A DNA stretch of 64,000 bases. Source: Candidatus Kapaibacterium sp. Lineage in GTDB: Bacteria > Bacteroidota > Ignavibacteria > Kapaibacteriales > UBA2268. Below are positions 18,499-27,874 of the stretch, piece by piece; the stretch's first letter is position 1; the number at the start of each line of letters is the position of its first letter. The stretch lies in contig CP058732.1 in NCBI GenBank assembly GCA_013414795.1, positions 1,587,950 to 1,651,949 of the forward strand, read 5' to 3'. The notes below the pieces were generated by a model. The model saw nothing but the letters and a program-made list of their open reading frames with translations. It was not told where the DNA came from and searched no databases. A program made the translations under genes and the position numbers.

Positions 18499-19539
18499 AT
18501 GAAATTACTTTCATCGGTTTTTTGGGTTTTTATCATATTTTTGGTTTTTGGTTGCAAAAAAGAAGAGTCATTAATTGAGGGGGAAAGTCCCCCTCAATAT
18601 TTTTATATTGTAACAAGCGACCAGCCAAATACAATTAAATTGTTCGAGTTGAATTCTAAAAAAGTTGAAGTTGAGGATGTTTTTTATCTAAAAAATAAAA
18701 TTAAATTAGACCAAATTTCACAAATTGTTGAATATCGAGGTATTTTGTACATTTTTCAGAAAGAAACTTTCAAAATTACAATTGCATATGCTGATAGTTT
18801 AATTTTTATAAAGAACTTAGATTGGTCCAATGAAAAACGAAAGCCTTCGAGTATTGCTTTTGCAAATGCTACGACTGGATTTATCTCTTTTGAAAACGAC
18901 TCGATTGTTTCTGTGCTGGACCTTACTAATTTCCAAGTTGCACGTGAAATTTCTACCAAGAGCCCAATTTCGTACCTTGAAAATGTAGAACAATACATTA
19001 TCGGTTTGTCAATTTCAACTGGATTGGCAACAATCATTGATTCCCGTACTTTTTCTGTTGAAAAAGCATTTTGGGTTGGAGATTCTCCTTTATCCTGTGC
19101 TTATAGTTCAGACAAAAATACTCTTTTTATCTTGTGTGCTGGAAAAGGAAAGTACGATTCCTCGCAAGTTAAGACTAAAGCGAAAATTATAACGCTTAGT
19201 TTCCCAGATTTTAACAAAGCACTTGAAGTTGATTTAAACATTGGGAGCACATCTGCAAACGACTTGGTGCCAACGGGTCTGACTGTTTATGGGAAATATT
19301 TTGGATTTATCTCTACATTTTCTGGCTTGCTACGATTTAGCCTTTCAAATCCCTTACAAATACAAAGGTACGTTGCTGGCGAATTTTACAATCTTGTATT
19401 AGATAGCAAAAAAGAAACTTTAATCGCTCTCGCTCGAAGCGATGGTCAGACGAATTTCTTTTTAATTAATCCAGTAAATTCTGCGATTATTTCAAAACAT
19501 CTAATTAACTCAAATATTTTGCTTGTGTTTCCATTCTAA
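18499..19539 (+). CDS. Lipoprotein, probably beta-propeller-like
   Basis: Read from the ATG at 18499 this is a 346-residue lipoprotein with a lipobox ending at Cys19 (LVFGC). An in-frame start 135 nt further upstream would run through the phosphorylase gene and would hide the signal peptide, so I reject it. The mature part repeats strand-rich modules (for example KTLIALARSDGQTNFF and NTLFILCAGKGKY) like the YncE/DUF5074 propellers of Bacteroidota, but the similarity is faint. It starts 4 nt after punA. Its stop overlaps the next start as TAATG, coupling it to the GAF-SpoIIE phosphatase. Confidence 0.68.
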   Translation: MKLLSSVFWVFIIFLVFGCKKEESLIEGESPPQYFYIVTSDQPNTIKLFELNSKKVEVEDVFYLKNKIKLDQISQIVEYRGILYIFQKETFKITIAYADSLIFIKNLDWSNEKRKPSSIAFANATTGFISFENDSIVSVLDLTNFQVAREISTKSPISYLENVEQYIIGLSISTGLATIIDSRTFSVEKAFWVGDSPLSCAYSSDKNTLFILCAGKGKYDSSQVKTKAKIITLSFPDFNKALEVDLNIGSTSANDLVPTGLTVYGKYFGFISTFSGLLRFSLSNPLQIQRYVAGEFYNLVLDSKKETLIALARSDGQTNFFLINPVNSAIISKHLINSNILLVFPF

Positions 19540-21227
19540 TGAACTTTGCTACACTTTTCATAAATCTTGACTCTCTTGTTGAACTCAGTAATAAACTGAA
19601 TTCCAGTAGAAATGTCGAATTCATTCTCAATAGCGTAGTGCTAAGTTTGATGGGTAAATTAGGTTTCTTGCGTGGCGGTGCTTTTATTGTAAACTATGAA
19701 ACGAAATCGATTAACGAGGTGGTTTCCAAGGGTAGGTTCGATAGGACAATTCTTGAACAATTTTTGCAGGATATTTTCAAAGAAGAGAACTTCGACAATA
19801 TTTATTACATATCCAAAAGCCAAAATGATTTAAAAATTGCAATTCGAATCTCTGATGGAAGTCTTGTGATTTTAGTTTTTGACTCCCGAGTTAGAAAGTC
19901 CGATTTAAACCCCGAAGAAAACCATTATCTTTCTCTTGTGTTGAATATGACAGCAAATGCACTTGAAATTGCTAAGAGTTATGATATCCTTCAGAAGACA
20001 AATCTTGAATTGAGCAAAAGGAACCAACTTCTGACAACAATTTTCGAACTCAGTCGGGATTTTAGTCATCTTCTTTCGAAAGGAGAAATTGTAAATCACA
20101 TTAAATTTAGAATCTTGGGGCAACTTATGGTAACAAAATTTGCCCTTTTTTATATCGAAAATGATAAAATCGAGGAATTGGTGAATTATTTCGACAATTC
20201 CTTGCCAAATAAATTAATTGAATATTGCCTCTCATTAAACAGACTTATAGTTTTGAAAAATGCAGAGCAAGATTATCAAAACGAAATTATTGAATTTTTA
20301 AAGGAAAATGGAGTACAAATCATTTCGCCTTTGACATATCATAACCAAACCCGAGGAGCAATGCTTTTGGGAAGAAAATACATTGACAAACCCTTTACCG
20401 ATGAGGATATAAATTTTATTCAAGCACTTGGAAATACCGTAATCCTTGCAATTGAAAACAGCCGACTTTTTCAAGAAGAAATAAATAAAAAGCAAATCGA
20501 AAAGGAATTACAATTAGCATTAGAAATTCAAAAGAATTTGCTTCCGAAAGAAATACCATCCTTTAGTAAAACAGATATTTGGGGAGTAAGTTATCCTGCA
20601 AAGATTGTTGGTGGAGACTATTTCGATATCATTTTACCAGACGAAAATCATTTGTACTTTGCGATTGCAGATGTTTCGGGTAAAAGTATCCCAGCGTCTT
20701 TGCTAATGGCTAATGTACAGTCTGCACTTCGGCTTTTAGTTCGCCTTAATTTACCATTGCTTGAAATCATCAACCAAATCAATTCGATTATTTACCACAA
20801 CACGACAGCAGAAAAATTCATTACTTTTTTTCTTGGAAAATTGAACTTAGAAACATTTTGTTTAGAGTATATTAACGCTGGTCATAATCCACCTATAATG
20901 CTTACCGAAGGAACGATTCAAAAAACAAAGTTTCTATCCGAAGGTGGTTTATTCCTTGGTTTTCAAGATAGTCCGCTCGAATATGAGGTTGGAAAAGAGT
21001 ATTTGAAAAAGGGGGATTTTATTTTGCTTTATACAGATGGTGTTGTTGAATGCACAAATTTCGAAGGAAAAGAATTCAGTGTTCAAAGGCTGATTGATTT
21101 CTTAAAATCAAATTCCAATTTAAAAGCCAAATTATTTTGCGAATCATTATTTCAGCATATTTGCAAATATTGTGACAATGTTGAATTAAGTGATGATGTA
21201 TCTATTGTTGCTTTAAAAGTAAAATAA
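19539..21227 (+). CDS. GAF domain PP2C-type (SpoIIE/RsbU) phosphatase
   Basis: A 562-residue cytoplasmic signalling protein. Two GAF-like modules (about 1-140 and 160-310) are followed by a short coiled linker (KQIEKELQLALEIQKN). A SpoIIE-type phosphatase domain runs from about 345 to 560. Its metal-binding Asp residues are visible in GGDYFDI, ADVSGKS and LYTDGVVE, so it should be active. Such proteins dephosphorylate STAS anti-anti-sigma factors in partner-switching systems. No STAS gene adjoins it, but one lies near 53.5 kb. Its start is coupled to the lipoprotein gene by a 1-nt overlap. Confidence 0.9.
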   Translation: MNFATLFINLDSLVELSNKLNSSRNVEFILNSVVLSLMGKLGFLRGGAFIVNYETKSINEVVSKGRFDRTILEQFLQDIFKEENFDNIYYISKSQNDLKIAIRISDGSLVILVFDSRVRKSDLNPEENHYLSLVLNMTANALEIAKSYDILQKTNLELSKRNQLLTTIFELSRDFSHLLSKGEIVNHIKFRILGQLMVTKFALFYIENDKIEELVNYFDNSLPNKLIEYCLSLNRLIVLKNAEQDYQNEIIEFLKENGVQIISPLTYHNQTRGAMLLGRKYIDKPFTDEDINFIQALGNTVILAIENSRLFQEEINKKQIEKELQLALEIQKNLLPKEIPSFSKTDIWGVSYPAKIVGGDYFDIILPDENHLYFAIADVSGKSIPASLLMANVQSALRLLVRLNLPLLEIINQINSIIYHNTTAEKFITFFLGKLNLETFCLEYINAGHNPPIMLTEGTIQKTKFLSEGGLFLGFQDSPLEYEVGKEYLKKGDFILLYTDGVVECTNFEGKEFSVQRLIDFLKSNSNLKAKLFCESLFQHICKYCDNVELSDDVSIVALKVK

Positions 21228-21290
21228 TTATTAGCGAAACTTGTTAATAACTTTTTCGTAATTGTTATTTTTGTTAAAGGAAATGAGTTT

Positions 21291-22652
21291 ATGGGGAAAA
21301 ACTTTTTGGTTTCAATTTTCAAAGGAATTTTTTTAATCACTTTATTTGCTGGAATTATGAGTTTATATCCATTTGAGGCAAGGTCAAAGTTTAATCCAAT
21401 CAAATTTGAAATTGATTCTTTGGAAAACGGATTGAAAGTAATTTATTGCGTTGACAAGACTGCTCCAATTGTTGCAACCGTCGTTCACTACAAAGTAGGC
21501 TCTCGCGACGAAGATCCCTCGAAAACTGGATATGCCCATTTCTTTGAACATTTGATGTTTGAAGCAACTGAAAATATTCCTCGGGCTTCGATTGACAAAT
21601 ATGTACAAGAGGCTGGTGGTACTTTGAATGCCCATACCTCATACGATGAAACTGTTTATTACTTTAAATTGCCATCAAACTACTTAAATCTTGCGTTATG
21701 GATAGAATCACAAAGGATGCGTAAGTTGAAGGTCGACTCTGTTGGAGTTAACACTCAAAAAGGTGTAGTCATTGAGGAATTGAGAATGCGCTACGAAAAC
21801 CAACCGTACGGAAATATGTTAATGAAGATGTCCGAAAGGCTTTTTGGAGGTAGTTCATATGGTTGGGCAACCATCGGTTACATTGAACATTTAGAAAAAG
21901 CCACTATTGATGATTTTAAAGGATTTTACGACACATTTTACAAACCAAATAACGCAATTCTTGTTATTGTAGGGGACATCGATATTCCCGAGGCTAAGAA
22001 ACTTGTGCGTGCTTATTTTGGAATTTATCCGCCATCAGAGCCACCCAAAAGAAATCCATTTAATTTACCACCTTTAAAAGAAAATGTCGAAGAGGTTGTA
22101 AAAGACCCCAAGGCACAATTACCGGCATTATTCCTTGGCTTCCGAGGACCAAAAATTGGGGAAAAAGACTACTATGCTATGAGCATTCTCTCGGATATTT
22201 TGGCGAGCGGGGAAAGTTCCCGTTTGTACCAACGTCTGGTTGATAAAGAGCAAATAGCAGTAGCAGCAAGTATGTTCCCACTTTCCCTGGAATATGCTGG
22301 TGGGGTTATCTTCTATGCAGTGGTCCATCCAAACAAGAGTTTGAAGAAGACAAAAGAAATTATTTTTGATGAGATATCTAAGATAGCAAAGAATGGTGTT
22401 ACCGAGGAAGAATTGACAAAAGCCAAAAATATTACTGAAACACAATTTATTTCCGATAAGAAGAACGTCTTGGATAAAGCAGAAACTCTTGCAAAATATC
22501 AAGCATACTTTGGAGATCCTAAATTGATAAACACCGAATTAGATCAATATCTTGCTGTTACTAATGAAGATATTAAACGAGTCGCTCAGAAATTTCTTTC
22601 TGATGCTTATCACGTGGTTTTATTCTATCATCCAAATGGTTATTCTGATTAA
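21291..22652 (+). CDS. Exported M16 peptidase, catalytic subunit
   Basis: A 453-residue M16 protease with a signal peptide (about 1-30). The zinc motif HFFEH (His83, Glu86, His87) and VVIEELRMRYEN near 161 are intact. Short M16 proteins like this usually pair with a second M16 subunit that lacks the zinc motif. That partner is encoded 13 nt downstream. Together they should form a periplasmic peptide-degrading complex. A 63-nt spacer separates it from the phosphatase gene upstream, so it probably starts a two-gene operon. Confidence 0.92.
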   Translation: MGKNFLVSIFKGIFLITLFAGIMSLYPFEARSKFNPIKFEIDSLENGLKVIYCVDKTAPIVATVVHYKVGSRDEDPSKTGYAHFFEHLMFEATENIPRASIDKYVQEAGGTLNAHTSYDETVYYFKLPSNYLNLALWIESQRMRKLKVDSVGVNTQKGVVIEELRMRYENQPYGNMLMKMSERLFGGSSYGWATIGYIEHLEKATIDDFKGFYDTFYKPNNAILVIVGDIDIPEAKKLVRAYFGIYPPSEPPKRNPFNLPPLKENVEEVVKDPKAQLPALFLGFRGPKIGEKDYYAMSILSDILASGESSRLYQRLVDKEQIAVAASMFPLSLEYAGGVIFYAVVHPNKSLKKTKEIIFDEISKIAKNGVTEEELTKAKNITETQFISDKKNVLDKAETLAKYQAYFGDPKLINTELDQYLAVTNEDIKRVAQKFLSDAYHVVLFYHPNGYSD

Positions 22653-22665
22653 TTGAGGTGTAAAA

Positions 22666-24747
22666 ATGAAGAAATTTAGTGCAATAATTTTGTTTTTGTT
22701 AATATATTTTGCCAATATTATGAATGCAGAAGAAAAAATTGATGTTACAAAGAAACCAGAACCTCTCGCAGAAAAAGAGTTTTCTTTTCCTAAGTATATT
22801 GAAACGAAACTTTCCACTGGAATGAAGGTTTTTATAGTCGAGGACCACGAACAACCAACTTTCGGATTTCGAATATTAATTCCAGGTGGTTCAGCCTACG
22901 ATGGCGAAAAGCCTGGCTTAGCAGAGTTGGTAGCAGAAATGCTTACCAAAGGTGCTGGCAAAATGTCTGCCTTTGATATTGCAAGTAAACTCGACGGTGT
23001 CGGGGCAGAATTGAATATTTCTGCCAATCCAGACCACTTTATAATTTCTGGTTATTGTCTTGTAAAACACATTCCAGTATTGCTTGATGTTCTTTCCCAA
23101 GTAATTACAAATCCAACATTTCCAAAGGATGAGTTCGATAAGTTGAAGACACGAGTAATCTCTGGCATTAAAAGTGAAAAGTCTCGACCAATGACTGTTG
23201 CTTCCAATCTTTCGAAAAAAGTTATTTATGGCGAGAAACACCCCTATGGAATGAAAAAAACCGAAGAATCAATTCAAGCGATTACTCTTGATGACGTAAA
23301 AAATTTCTATTCGAAATTTCTTAAACCAGACCACGCAACTCTTGTAATTACTGGTGACGTAAAAGAAAAGGAAATTTTACCATACTTCGAAAAGGCATTT
23401 GCTAAATGGCAAAGAGGTAAACTTGCTCTTCTTTCTCTTCCACCGATAAAACCAGAACCATTAGGAGTTTATTTTATTGAGCGTCCCGCATCAGTTCAAT
23501 CTTCGATTGTTCTTGCGGTCCCAACTGTTGAAATAACGAATCCCGATTACGAAGCCCTGGATTTGGCTGCGAGTATAATGGGTTCCGGGTTCGCTGGTAG
23601 ACTATTCCGTACTCTACGTGAAACCTATTCCTACACTTACACACCTTTTGGCTATCAAACATCCTCAAAATTTGCTAATCGATTTGCTTGCGGGGCTGAA
23701 GTTCGAAATCAAGTAACAGATTCGGCTATTGATGTAATTAAAGAACAACTTTATCTTCTTGCAACCGAACCGCCCAGTGAGGAAGAATTAAACAGAATTA
23801 AGAAAGTAAAGGTCGGAAGTTATTTGATGTCTTTTGAAAACTCCGATTTTATTGCAAGTTTAATTCAGAATGCACATTTCTATGGAAAGCCGATTTCCTA
23901 CTTAAAAGATTATCCAAAGATTATCAATTCTATTACCCCATACGACATCCAAAAAGTAGCCAAAAAATATATGCATCCCGATAAAGCATATATTGTGGTG
24001 GTTGGTAATCCAGATGTAAAAAACAAATTAGAAAAATTTGGCAAAATATTCCTTTATGATTTGGATTTGAAACCAATTTCTGGTGAAAAGGGCAAAGTTG
24101 AACCAATTGAATTAAAGCCCGAAGAAATTATTAAAAATTACATTCAAGCACGTGGAGGAATGTCACTTGCCAATGATGTCAAAACAATAGTCATTGAAAG
24201 TAATGCAACTCTTTCCTTTCAAGGACAGACTTTAAATGGGAAAATCATTGACAAAATCAAAAGTCCATTGATGAGGCATCAATTTGTTGACTTTGGTATG
24301 TTCCAAAGTGAAGTCTGGTTGAACAAAGATAAGTCGTGGGCAAAAGTCCAGGGAAATCTCGAAGAAGTTAAGGATAGAGAACATAGCAAAAACGTCTTGG
24401 ACGTTGCAATTATGAAAGATTTTAACTTTCTTTTAGAAAACTTTAAAGCCAAAGTTCTTGGCAAACAAGGCGATAATATTCTCGTGAAATTAAAAGCAGA
24501 AAGTGGTTTTGAAGCGACTGTATATTTTGACGCTAAGACATACTTGATTAATCAAATTGAATCAACAGAAGATACCCCGCAAGGACCAATTCCTGTCACC
24601 ACAGAATATTCCAAATGGGAGAAAGTTGGGAATTTCCTCTTTCCAAGCAAAGTTAAGAATACCAATCCGATGTTTACAGTTGAACTTGAACAAAATATTA
24701 AATTGAACGAAGAAATAGGGGAAGAAGAATTCACTCCCAGCAAATAA
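22666..24747 (+). CDS. M16 peptidase-like non-catalytic subunit with C-terminal LolA-like domain
   Basis: A 693-residue exported M16 homologue. The position of HxxEH reads GLAELVAEML, so zinc cannot bind and this is likely the partner subunit. GHxxxR-like and GFAGRLFRTLRETYSYTY segments of the M16 fold are clear. After about residue 480 there is an extra domain beginning with YIQARGGMSLAND. It resembles outer-membrane lipoprotein-sorting (LolA-like) folds and may bind a hydrophobic ligand. It follows the catalytic gene by 13 nt, with GAGG upstream of the ATG, and ends 23 nt before a strong terminator. Confidence 0.88.
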   Translation: MKKFSAIILFLLIYFANIMNAEEKIDVTKKPEPLAEKEFSFPKYIETKLSTGMKVFIVEDHEQPTFGFRILIPGGSAYDGEKPGLAELVAEMLTKGAGKMSAFDIASKLDGVGAELNISANPDHFIISGYCLVKHIPVLLDVLSQVITNPTFPKDEFDKLKTRVISGIKSEKSRPMTVASNLSKKVIYGEKHPYGMKKTEESIQAITLDDVKNFYSKFLKPDHATLVITGDVKEKEILPYFEKAFAKWQRGKLALLSLPPIKPEPLGVYFIERPASVQSSIVLAVPTVEITNPDYEALDLAASIMGSGFAGRLFRTLRETYSYTYTPFGYQTSSKFANRFACGAEVRNQVTDSAIDVIKEQLYLLATEPPSEEELNRIKKVKVGSYLMSFENSDFIASLIQNAHFYGKPISYLKDYPKIINSITPYDIQKVAKKYMHPDKAYIVVVGNPDVKNKLEKFGKIFLYDLDLKPISGEKGKVEPIELKPEEIIKNYIQARGGMSLANDVKTIVIESNATLSFQGQTLNGKIIDKIKSPLMRHQFVDFGMFQSEVWLNKDKSWAKVQGNLEEVKDREHSKNVLDVAIMKDFNFLLENFKAKVLGKQGDNILVKLKAESGFEATVYFDAKTYLINQIESTEDTPQGPIPVTTEYSKWEKVGNFLFPSKVKNTNPMFTVELEQNIKLNEEIGEEEFTPSK

Positions 24748-24770
24748 TATTTTACTTTTTCTATAATGAA

Positions 24771-24797
24771 AAGCGGGCACAATCGCCCGCTTTTTTT
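24771..24797 (+). terminator. Rho-independent terminator of the M16 operon
   Basis: An 8-bp stem, AAGCGGGC paired with GCCCGCTT, with a 6-nt loop (24779-24784), is followed by a run of T ending at 24797. It lies 23 nt past the stop of the M16 partner subunit and reads on the plus strand. Confidence 0.9.
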
Positions 24798-24803
24798 GCA
24801 AAG

Positions 24804-24835
24804 ACAAAAGAAAAGGCTGGATTTAATCCAGCCTT
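24804..24835 (-). terminator. Rho-independent terminator of rpsU
   Basis: A 10-bp perfect stem (24813-24822 with 24826-24835, AAGGCTGGAT type) with a 3-nt loop. On the minus strand it is followed by a T-rich tract (TTTTCTTTTG). It sits 28 nt past the rpsU stop. The stem shares its GGCTG/CAGCC core with other terminators in this window. Confidence 0.85.
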
Positions 24836-24863
24836 AATTTATTTCATAAAAGATAAAAGTGTG

Positions 24864-25058
24864 CTACATTTCTTCTTGGGAAGCACGTCGAATGCGTCGC
24901 AAGGTCTTCAATCTTTGCATTCTTTTTTCGACAGAAGGTTTAACGTAAACAGTTTTTCGTTTGTACTCGCGAAGGATACCACTTTTTTCAAATTTCTTTT
25001 TGAATCTTCTCAATGCTTTGTCGATATTTTCATTTGATTGCAAAATTACACCTATCAA
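24864..25058 (-). CDS. rpsU: 30S ribosomal protein bS21
   Basis: bS21 binds the 30S platform next to the 3' end of 16S rRNA. I take the start at the TTG at 25058, giving MIGVILQSNENIDKALRRFK, because homologues begin MIGV. A TTG five codons upstream would use the GGGGGA tract as coding sequence, whereas that G-run fits as a weak Shine-Dalgarno for the TTG at 25058. The basic stretch RRFKKKFEKSGILREYKRK and the C-terminal RLKTLRRIRR are family features. In Bacteroidota, bS21 is linked to control of the anti-Shine-Dalgarno end. It follows the small Tudor-like gene by about 30 nt and has its own terminator. Confidence 0.93.
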   Translation of the reverse strand: MIGVILQSNENIDKALRRFKKKFEKSGILREYKRKTVYVKPSVEKRMQRLKTLRRIRRASQEEM

Positions 25059-25089
25059 TGTAAATTCCCCCAATTAATTGTTTAACAAA

Positions 25090-25494
25090 CTATTTTTGTA
25101 AATTTTCTATTAATCTTTTTTCGTTGTTTTTTTGGAATAGAACAATAATGGCGTTCATTCCGTTACTGATAGTTACTTTTTCTCGAACAATTCCGACATC
25201 TTGCCAAATCGGATGGTAAATTATGTCACCGACTTGGTAATTCTCGTGGATGTCGTATTTCTTTGCGTCTTCTATTGAAATGTTCAGCACAGCTTTGGAT
25301 TTTTCGAGTTCGTTTTCAATAAGGTCGAGATTAAGCAATTGCATCTGTCGGCTGCGCGTGCAACGAGCCCACTGCATTCGTCCTTGTGGGGTCTCGACTG
25401 GCTCGCCAACCAACTCGTGCTTAGTTTCTTTCATTACGAAAGGCGAATAGACAGTTACATATTTTGTTCTTCGAGATTTTTTAACTCTCGGCAT
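25090..25494 (-). CDS. Small basic protein with C-terminal CarD/Tudor-like segment
   Basis: I read this from the ATG at 25494 (MPRVKKSRRT), giving 134 residues; a 7-codon upstream extension is not needed. The N-terminal third is very basic (RVKKSRRTK). A segment PQGRMQWARCTRSRQMQ lies in the middle. The C-terminal 45 residues (YQVGDIIYHPIWQDVGIVREK onward) look like a small beta barrel of the CarD/Tudor type seen in RNA-polymerase and helicase partners. I cannot name the family. Its position upstream of rpsU on the same strand makes a nucleic-acid or translation role plausible. Confidence 0.72.
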   Translation of the reverse strand: MPRVKKSRRTKYVTVYSPFVMKETKHELVGEPVETPQGRMQWARCTRSRQMQLLNLDLIENELEKSKAVLNISIEDAKKYDIHENYQVGDIIYHPIWQDVGIVREKVTISNGMNAIIVLFQKNNEKRLIENLQK

Positions 25495-25580
25495 AATTTT
25501 ACAAAAATAATACAAAAAACAAATACAAAATTACAAAAAAATTTGCATTTTGCAAAATTATCTTTTTATCTATCTTTAAT

Positions 25581-26633
25581 TTATCTTTGCATAAAATCTT
25601 TCAATTCTTTAATTGTGGGTATTGGCGTTGGGTCGACACCATTTTCCATAGCAAGATAAAAACTGACCCAATCAAAAAAGTATATTGCATCAAAAAGTCG
25701 AAAAAGAAAATCTTCTTTATCGCTTTCCCATTCCACTACTTCGATTTTTTTTGAAAGAATGAGTTTTGTTGCCTCGATTCTTTTCTTGTTCTTGGGGTGG
25801 TCGTTCTTATCTTTTAGAAAGAGCACTTTGATATTATTTATCATTGACTCTGGAAAAACGTATGAATTAATTTCATTGTGATTCATTTCTGGAACGGCAC
25901 CAATGAAACACAATTGTTTGGCATTCTCTTGAATTTGGGCTTTTATACGCAATGCTACTGAAAAAAATGTTTCCTCGGTTGAATAGATAATCGGAATTCT
26001 GTCCTTTAATTTCAATGCCATATCAAATGCATCGTTATTTTGAGGTTTTGAATATTGTTCTGCTTTCTCATTTAAGAATGCCATCAAATTTTCCAGCTTT
26101 TCAATAGTTTTTTGGAAATCATAATCGAACAGCAAAGGTTTTAGAATAAGCAAAAAAAGTGTAAAAAACGAATAACCTAGCGCTTCACGTGGTTGAAGCC
26201 CGCTGGGTATTTCGACAACTGGAAAACCATCGTCAGACAAAATCTCTTTGAGCCTGCCCCCCGAGGTTATTCCAATTATATTTTGCGTGAATTGTTTAGC
26301 GTACCAATAGGCTTCGAGTGTTTCTTCTGTGTTCCCCGAGTAAGAACTAGCAATCACATTTGTGTTTGAATCAACTTTTCGCAATAGAGAATAATTACGA
26401 TTGACAAATATTTCTATGTCATTATAAGGTGAATTTCTAAAGTATGTTTGAAGTAAATCGCCAGCAATTGCAGAACCACCCATTCCAAGTAGAACAAATT
26501 TCTTGTTCTTATTTTGAAATCCTCGGCATTTCTTTGCAATTTCTATCGATTGCGTTATTTGATTTGGAAAATTTTTAAGATGCAAAAACATATTCGATTT
26601 GTCCAAAGCCTTAATTTTTTGTTCTAAATTCAT
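25581..26633 (-). CDS. SIS-domain bifunctional phosphoglucose/phosphomannose isomerase
   Basis: A 350-residue sugar isomerase with two SIS domains. LLGMGGSAIAGDLLQTY (about residues 48-64) and SYSGNTEETLEAYWYAK are the family signature. A later conserved Glu and His follow in PEMNHNEI. Members convert glucose-6-P or mannose-6-P to fructose-6-P in archaea and in bacteria that lack a classical Pgi. This may be the glycolytic phosphoglucose isomerase here, but no other glycolytic gene adjoins it. It is divergent from rodA, with 53 nt between the starts. Confidence 0.9.
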   Translation of the reverse strand: MNLEQKIKALDKSNMFLHLKNFPNQITQSIEIAKKCRGFQNKNKKFVLLGMGGSAIAGDLLQTYFRNSPYNDIEIFVNRNYSLLRKVDSNTNVIASSYSGNTEETLEAYWYAKQFTQNIIGITSGGRLKEILSDDGFPVVEIPSGLQPREALGYSFFTLFLLILKPLLFDYDFQKTIEKLENLMAFLNEKAEQYSKPQNNDAFDMALKLKDRIPIIYSTEETFFSVALRIKAQIQENAKQLCFIGAVPEMNHNEINSYVFPESMINNIKVLFLKDKNDHPKNKKRIEATKLILSKKIEVVEWESDKEDFLFRLFDAIYFFDWVSFYLAMENGVDPTPIPTIKELKDFMQR

Positions 26634-26686
26634 TCTAATCCTTTATTTTTGTATTTAAAATTGCAAAAATAGTAACTAAAAGTTGA

Positions 26687-27802
26687 ATGAAACTTTTTAA
26701 TCGAAAAATAGATTGGATTTTATTCATTTCGGTGACTGTCTTGATGATTTTCAGCCTTTCGGCGGTTTACAGTTCAAGCGCCTTTTATGCTGAATATAAG
26801 TTTGGCAATTATGAAATTTTTTTCTGGAATCACCTTCGAAATATAGTTGTTTCGTTTATCCTGATGCTTATCTTCACTTTTGTGGATTACAAAAATTGGC
26901 TAAAATTTACTAATCTTTTGCTTTATCTTTCAACTTTTCTATTATTTCTAGTCCTTATCTTTAGCATTCCAGTGAAGGGGGCTGCCCGTTGGATAGATTT
27001 AGGATTTGCAAATTTTCAACCTTCGGAACTTGCCAAACTTTCGCTTATTTTATACATTTCCAAAACTCTTTACGAGCGTTATGATTTGAAAGACGAGTTT
27101 ATGTTTGTTCCGTTCCCAATTTTCCTTTGGGTAACAATTATTTGCATTCTTATCGCTTTACAACCAAACTTTTCGACCGCTTTTGTACTTTTAATAATCT
27201 CGTTAATACTTCTCTTTATAGCCAAGATAAAAATTAAATACATTTTTCGATTTGGTATTATTCTTCTGATTCTTGGCGGGTTATATGGAGTATCTGAATC
27301 TTATAGGATGAACAGACTTATAGGCTACTTTGAACTTTTGACCTCCGATTCCCAGACTTATCTTACTTACCAGACCAACCAAGCCTTAATAGCTATAGGA
27401 AATGGTGGATTATTTGGACTTGGACCCGGAAAGACCAAACAAAGCAATTTATTTTTACCAGAATCTTATGGTGATTATATTTTTTCTATTATTGCTGAAG
27501 AATACGGATTTGCTGGAATAACGGTCGTTGCGTCTATTTTTTTAATCTTGCTTTTGCGGCTGTATCTTATTTCCAAAAAATGTCAGGATGGTTTTAGCTT
27601 TTATTTTGTTAGCGGTGTTTTTATATCTATCGGATTATTTACAGTTGTAAACGCTTTTGTAAACATTGGATTTTTGCCGACAACTGGCTTGCCAATGCCT
27701 TTTGTAAGTTATGGTGGAAGTGCTATGATGACCTATGCAATATCAATTGGCATAGTTCAAAATATTTATTCCAACATTACCAAGGAGGAAAATGATAAAT
27801 AG
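26687..27802 (+). CDS. rodA: SEDS peptidoglycan polymerase RodA
   Basis: A 371-residue multi-spanning membrane protein of the SEDS family, the peptidoglycan glycosyltransferase of the elongation machinery. The motif GAARWIDLGFANFQPSE lies near residue 103. NIGFLPTTGLPMPFVSYGGS near the C-terminus is the family signature. RodA and FtsW are hard to separate by motif alone; length and the WIDLGF form favour RodA. It works with a class B PBP such as PBP2 (not in the window) and MreB. The next gene, accD, starts 72 nt downstream. Confidence 0.9.
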   Translation: MKLFNRKIDWILFISVTVLMIFSLSAVYSSSAFYAEYKFGNYEIFFWNHLRNIVVSFILMLIFTFVDYKNWLKFTNLLLYLSTFLLFLVLIFSIPVKGAARWIDLGFANFQPSELAKLSLILYISKTLYERYDLKDEFMFVPFPIFLWVTIICILIALQPNFSTAFVLLIISLILLFIAKIKIKYIFRFGIILLILGGLYGVSESYRMNRLIGYFELLTSDSQTYLTYQTNQALIAIGNGGLFGLGPGKTKQSNLFLPESYGDYIFSIIAEEYGFAGITVVASIFLILLLRLYLISKKCQDGFSFYFVSGVFISIGLFTVVNAFVNIGFLPTTGLPMPFVSYGGSAMMTYAISIGIVQNIYSNITKEENDK

Positions 27803-27874
27803 GACATTTTCTGAAATTTTTGTATTTTTCAATTTTTAGTTGTATATTTGTTTTGTGTAAATTTATGTGTTTTT

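Noticed and set aside
22128-22502. 124-codon minus-strand frame inside the M16 catalytic-subunit gene
   Set aside because: Fully antisense to the coding region, no family match, no ribosome site; judged an accident of composition.
24771-24835. Two adjacent palindromes considered as a CRISPR-like or attachment site
   Set aside because: Each has its own stem, a T-rich tail in the right direction and sits next to the end of a gene, so they are convergent terminators.
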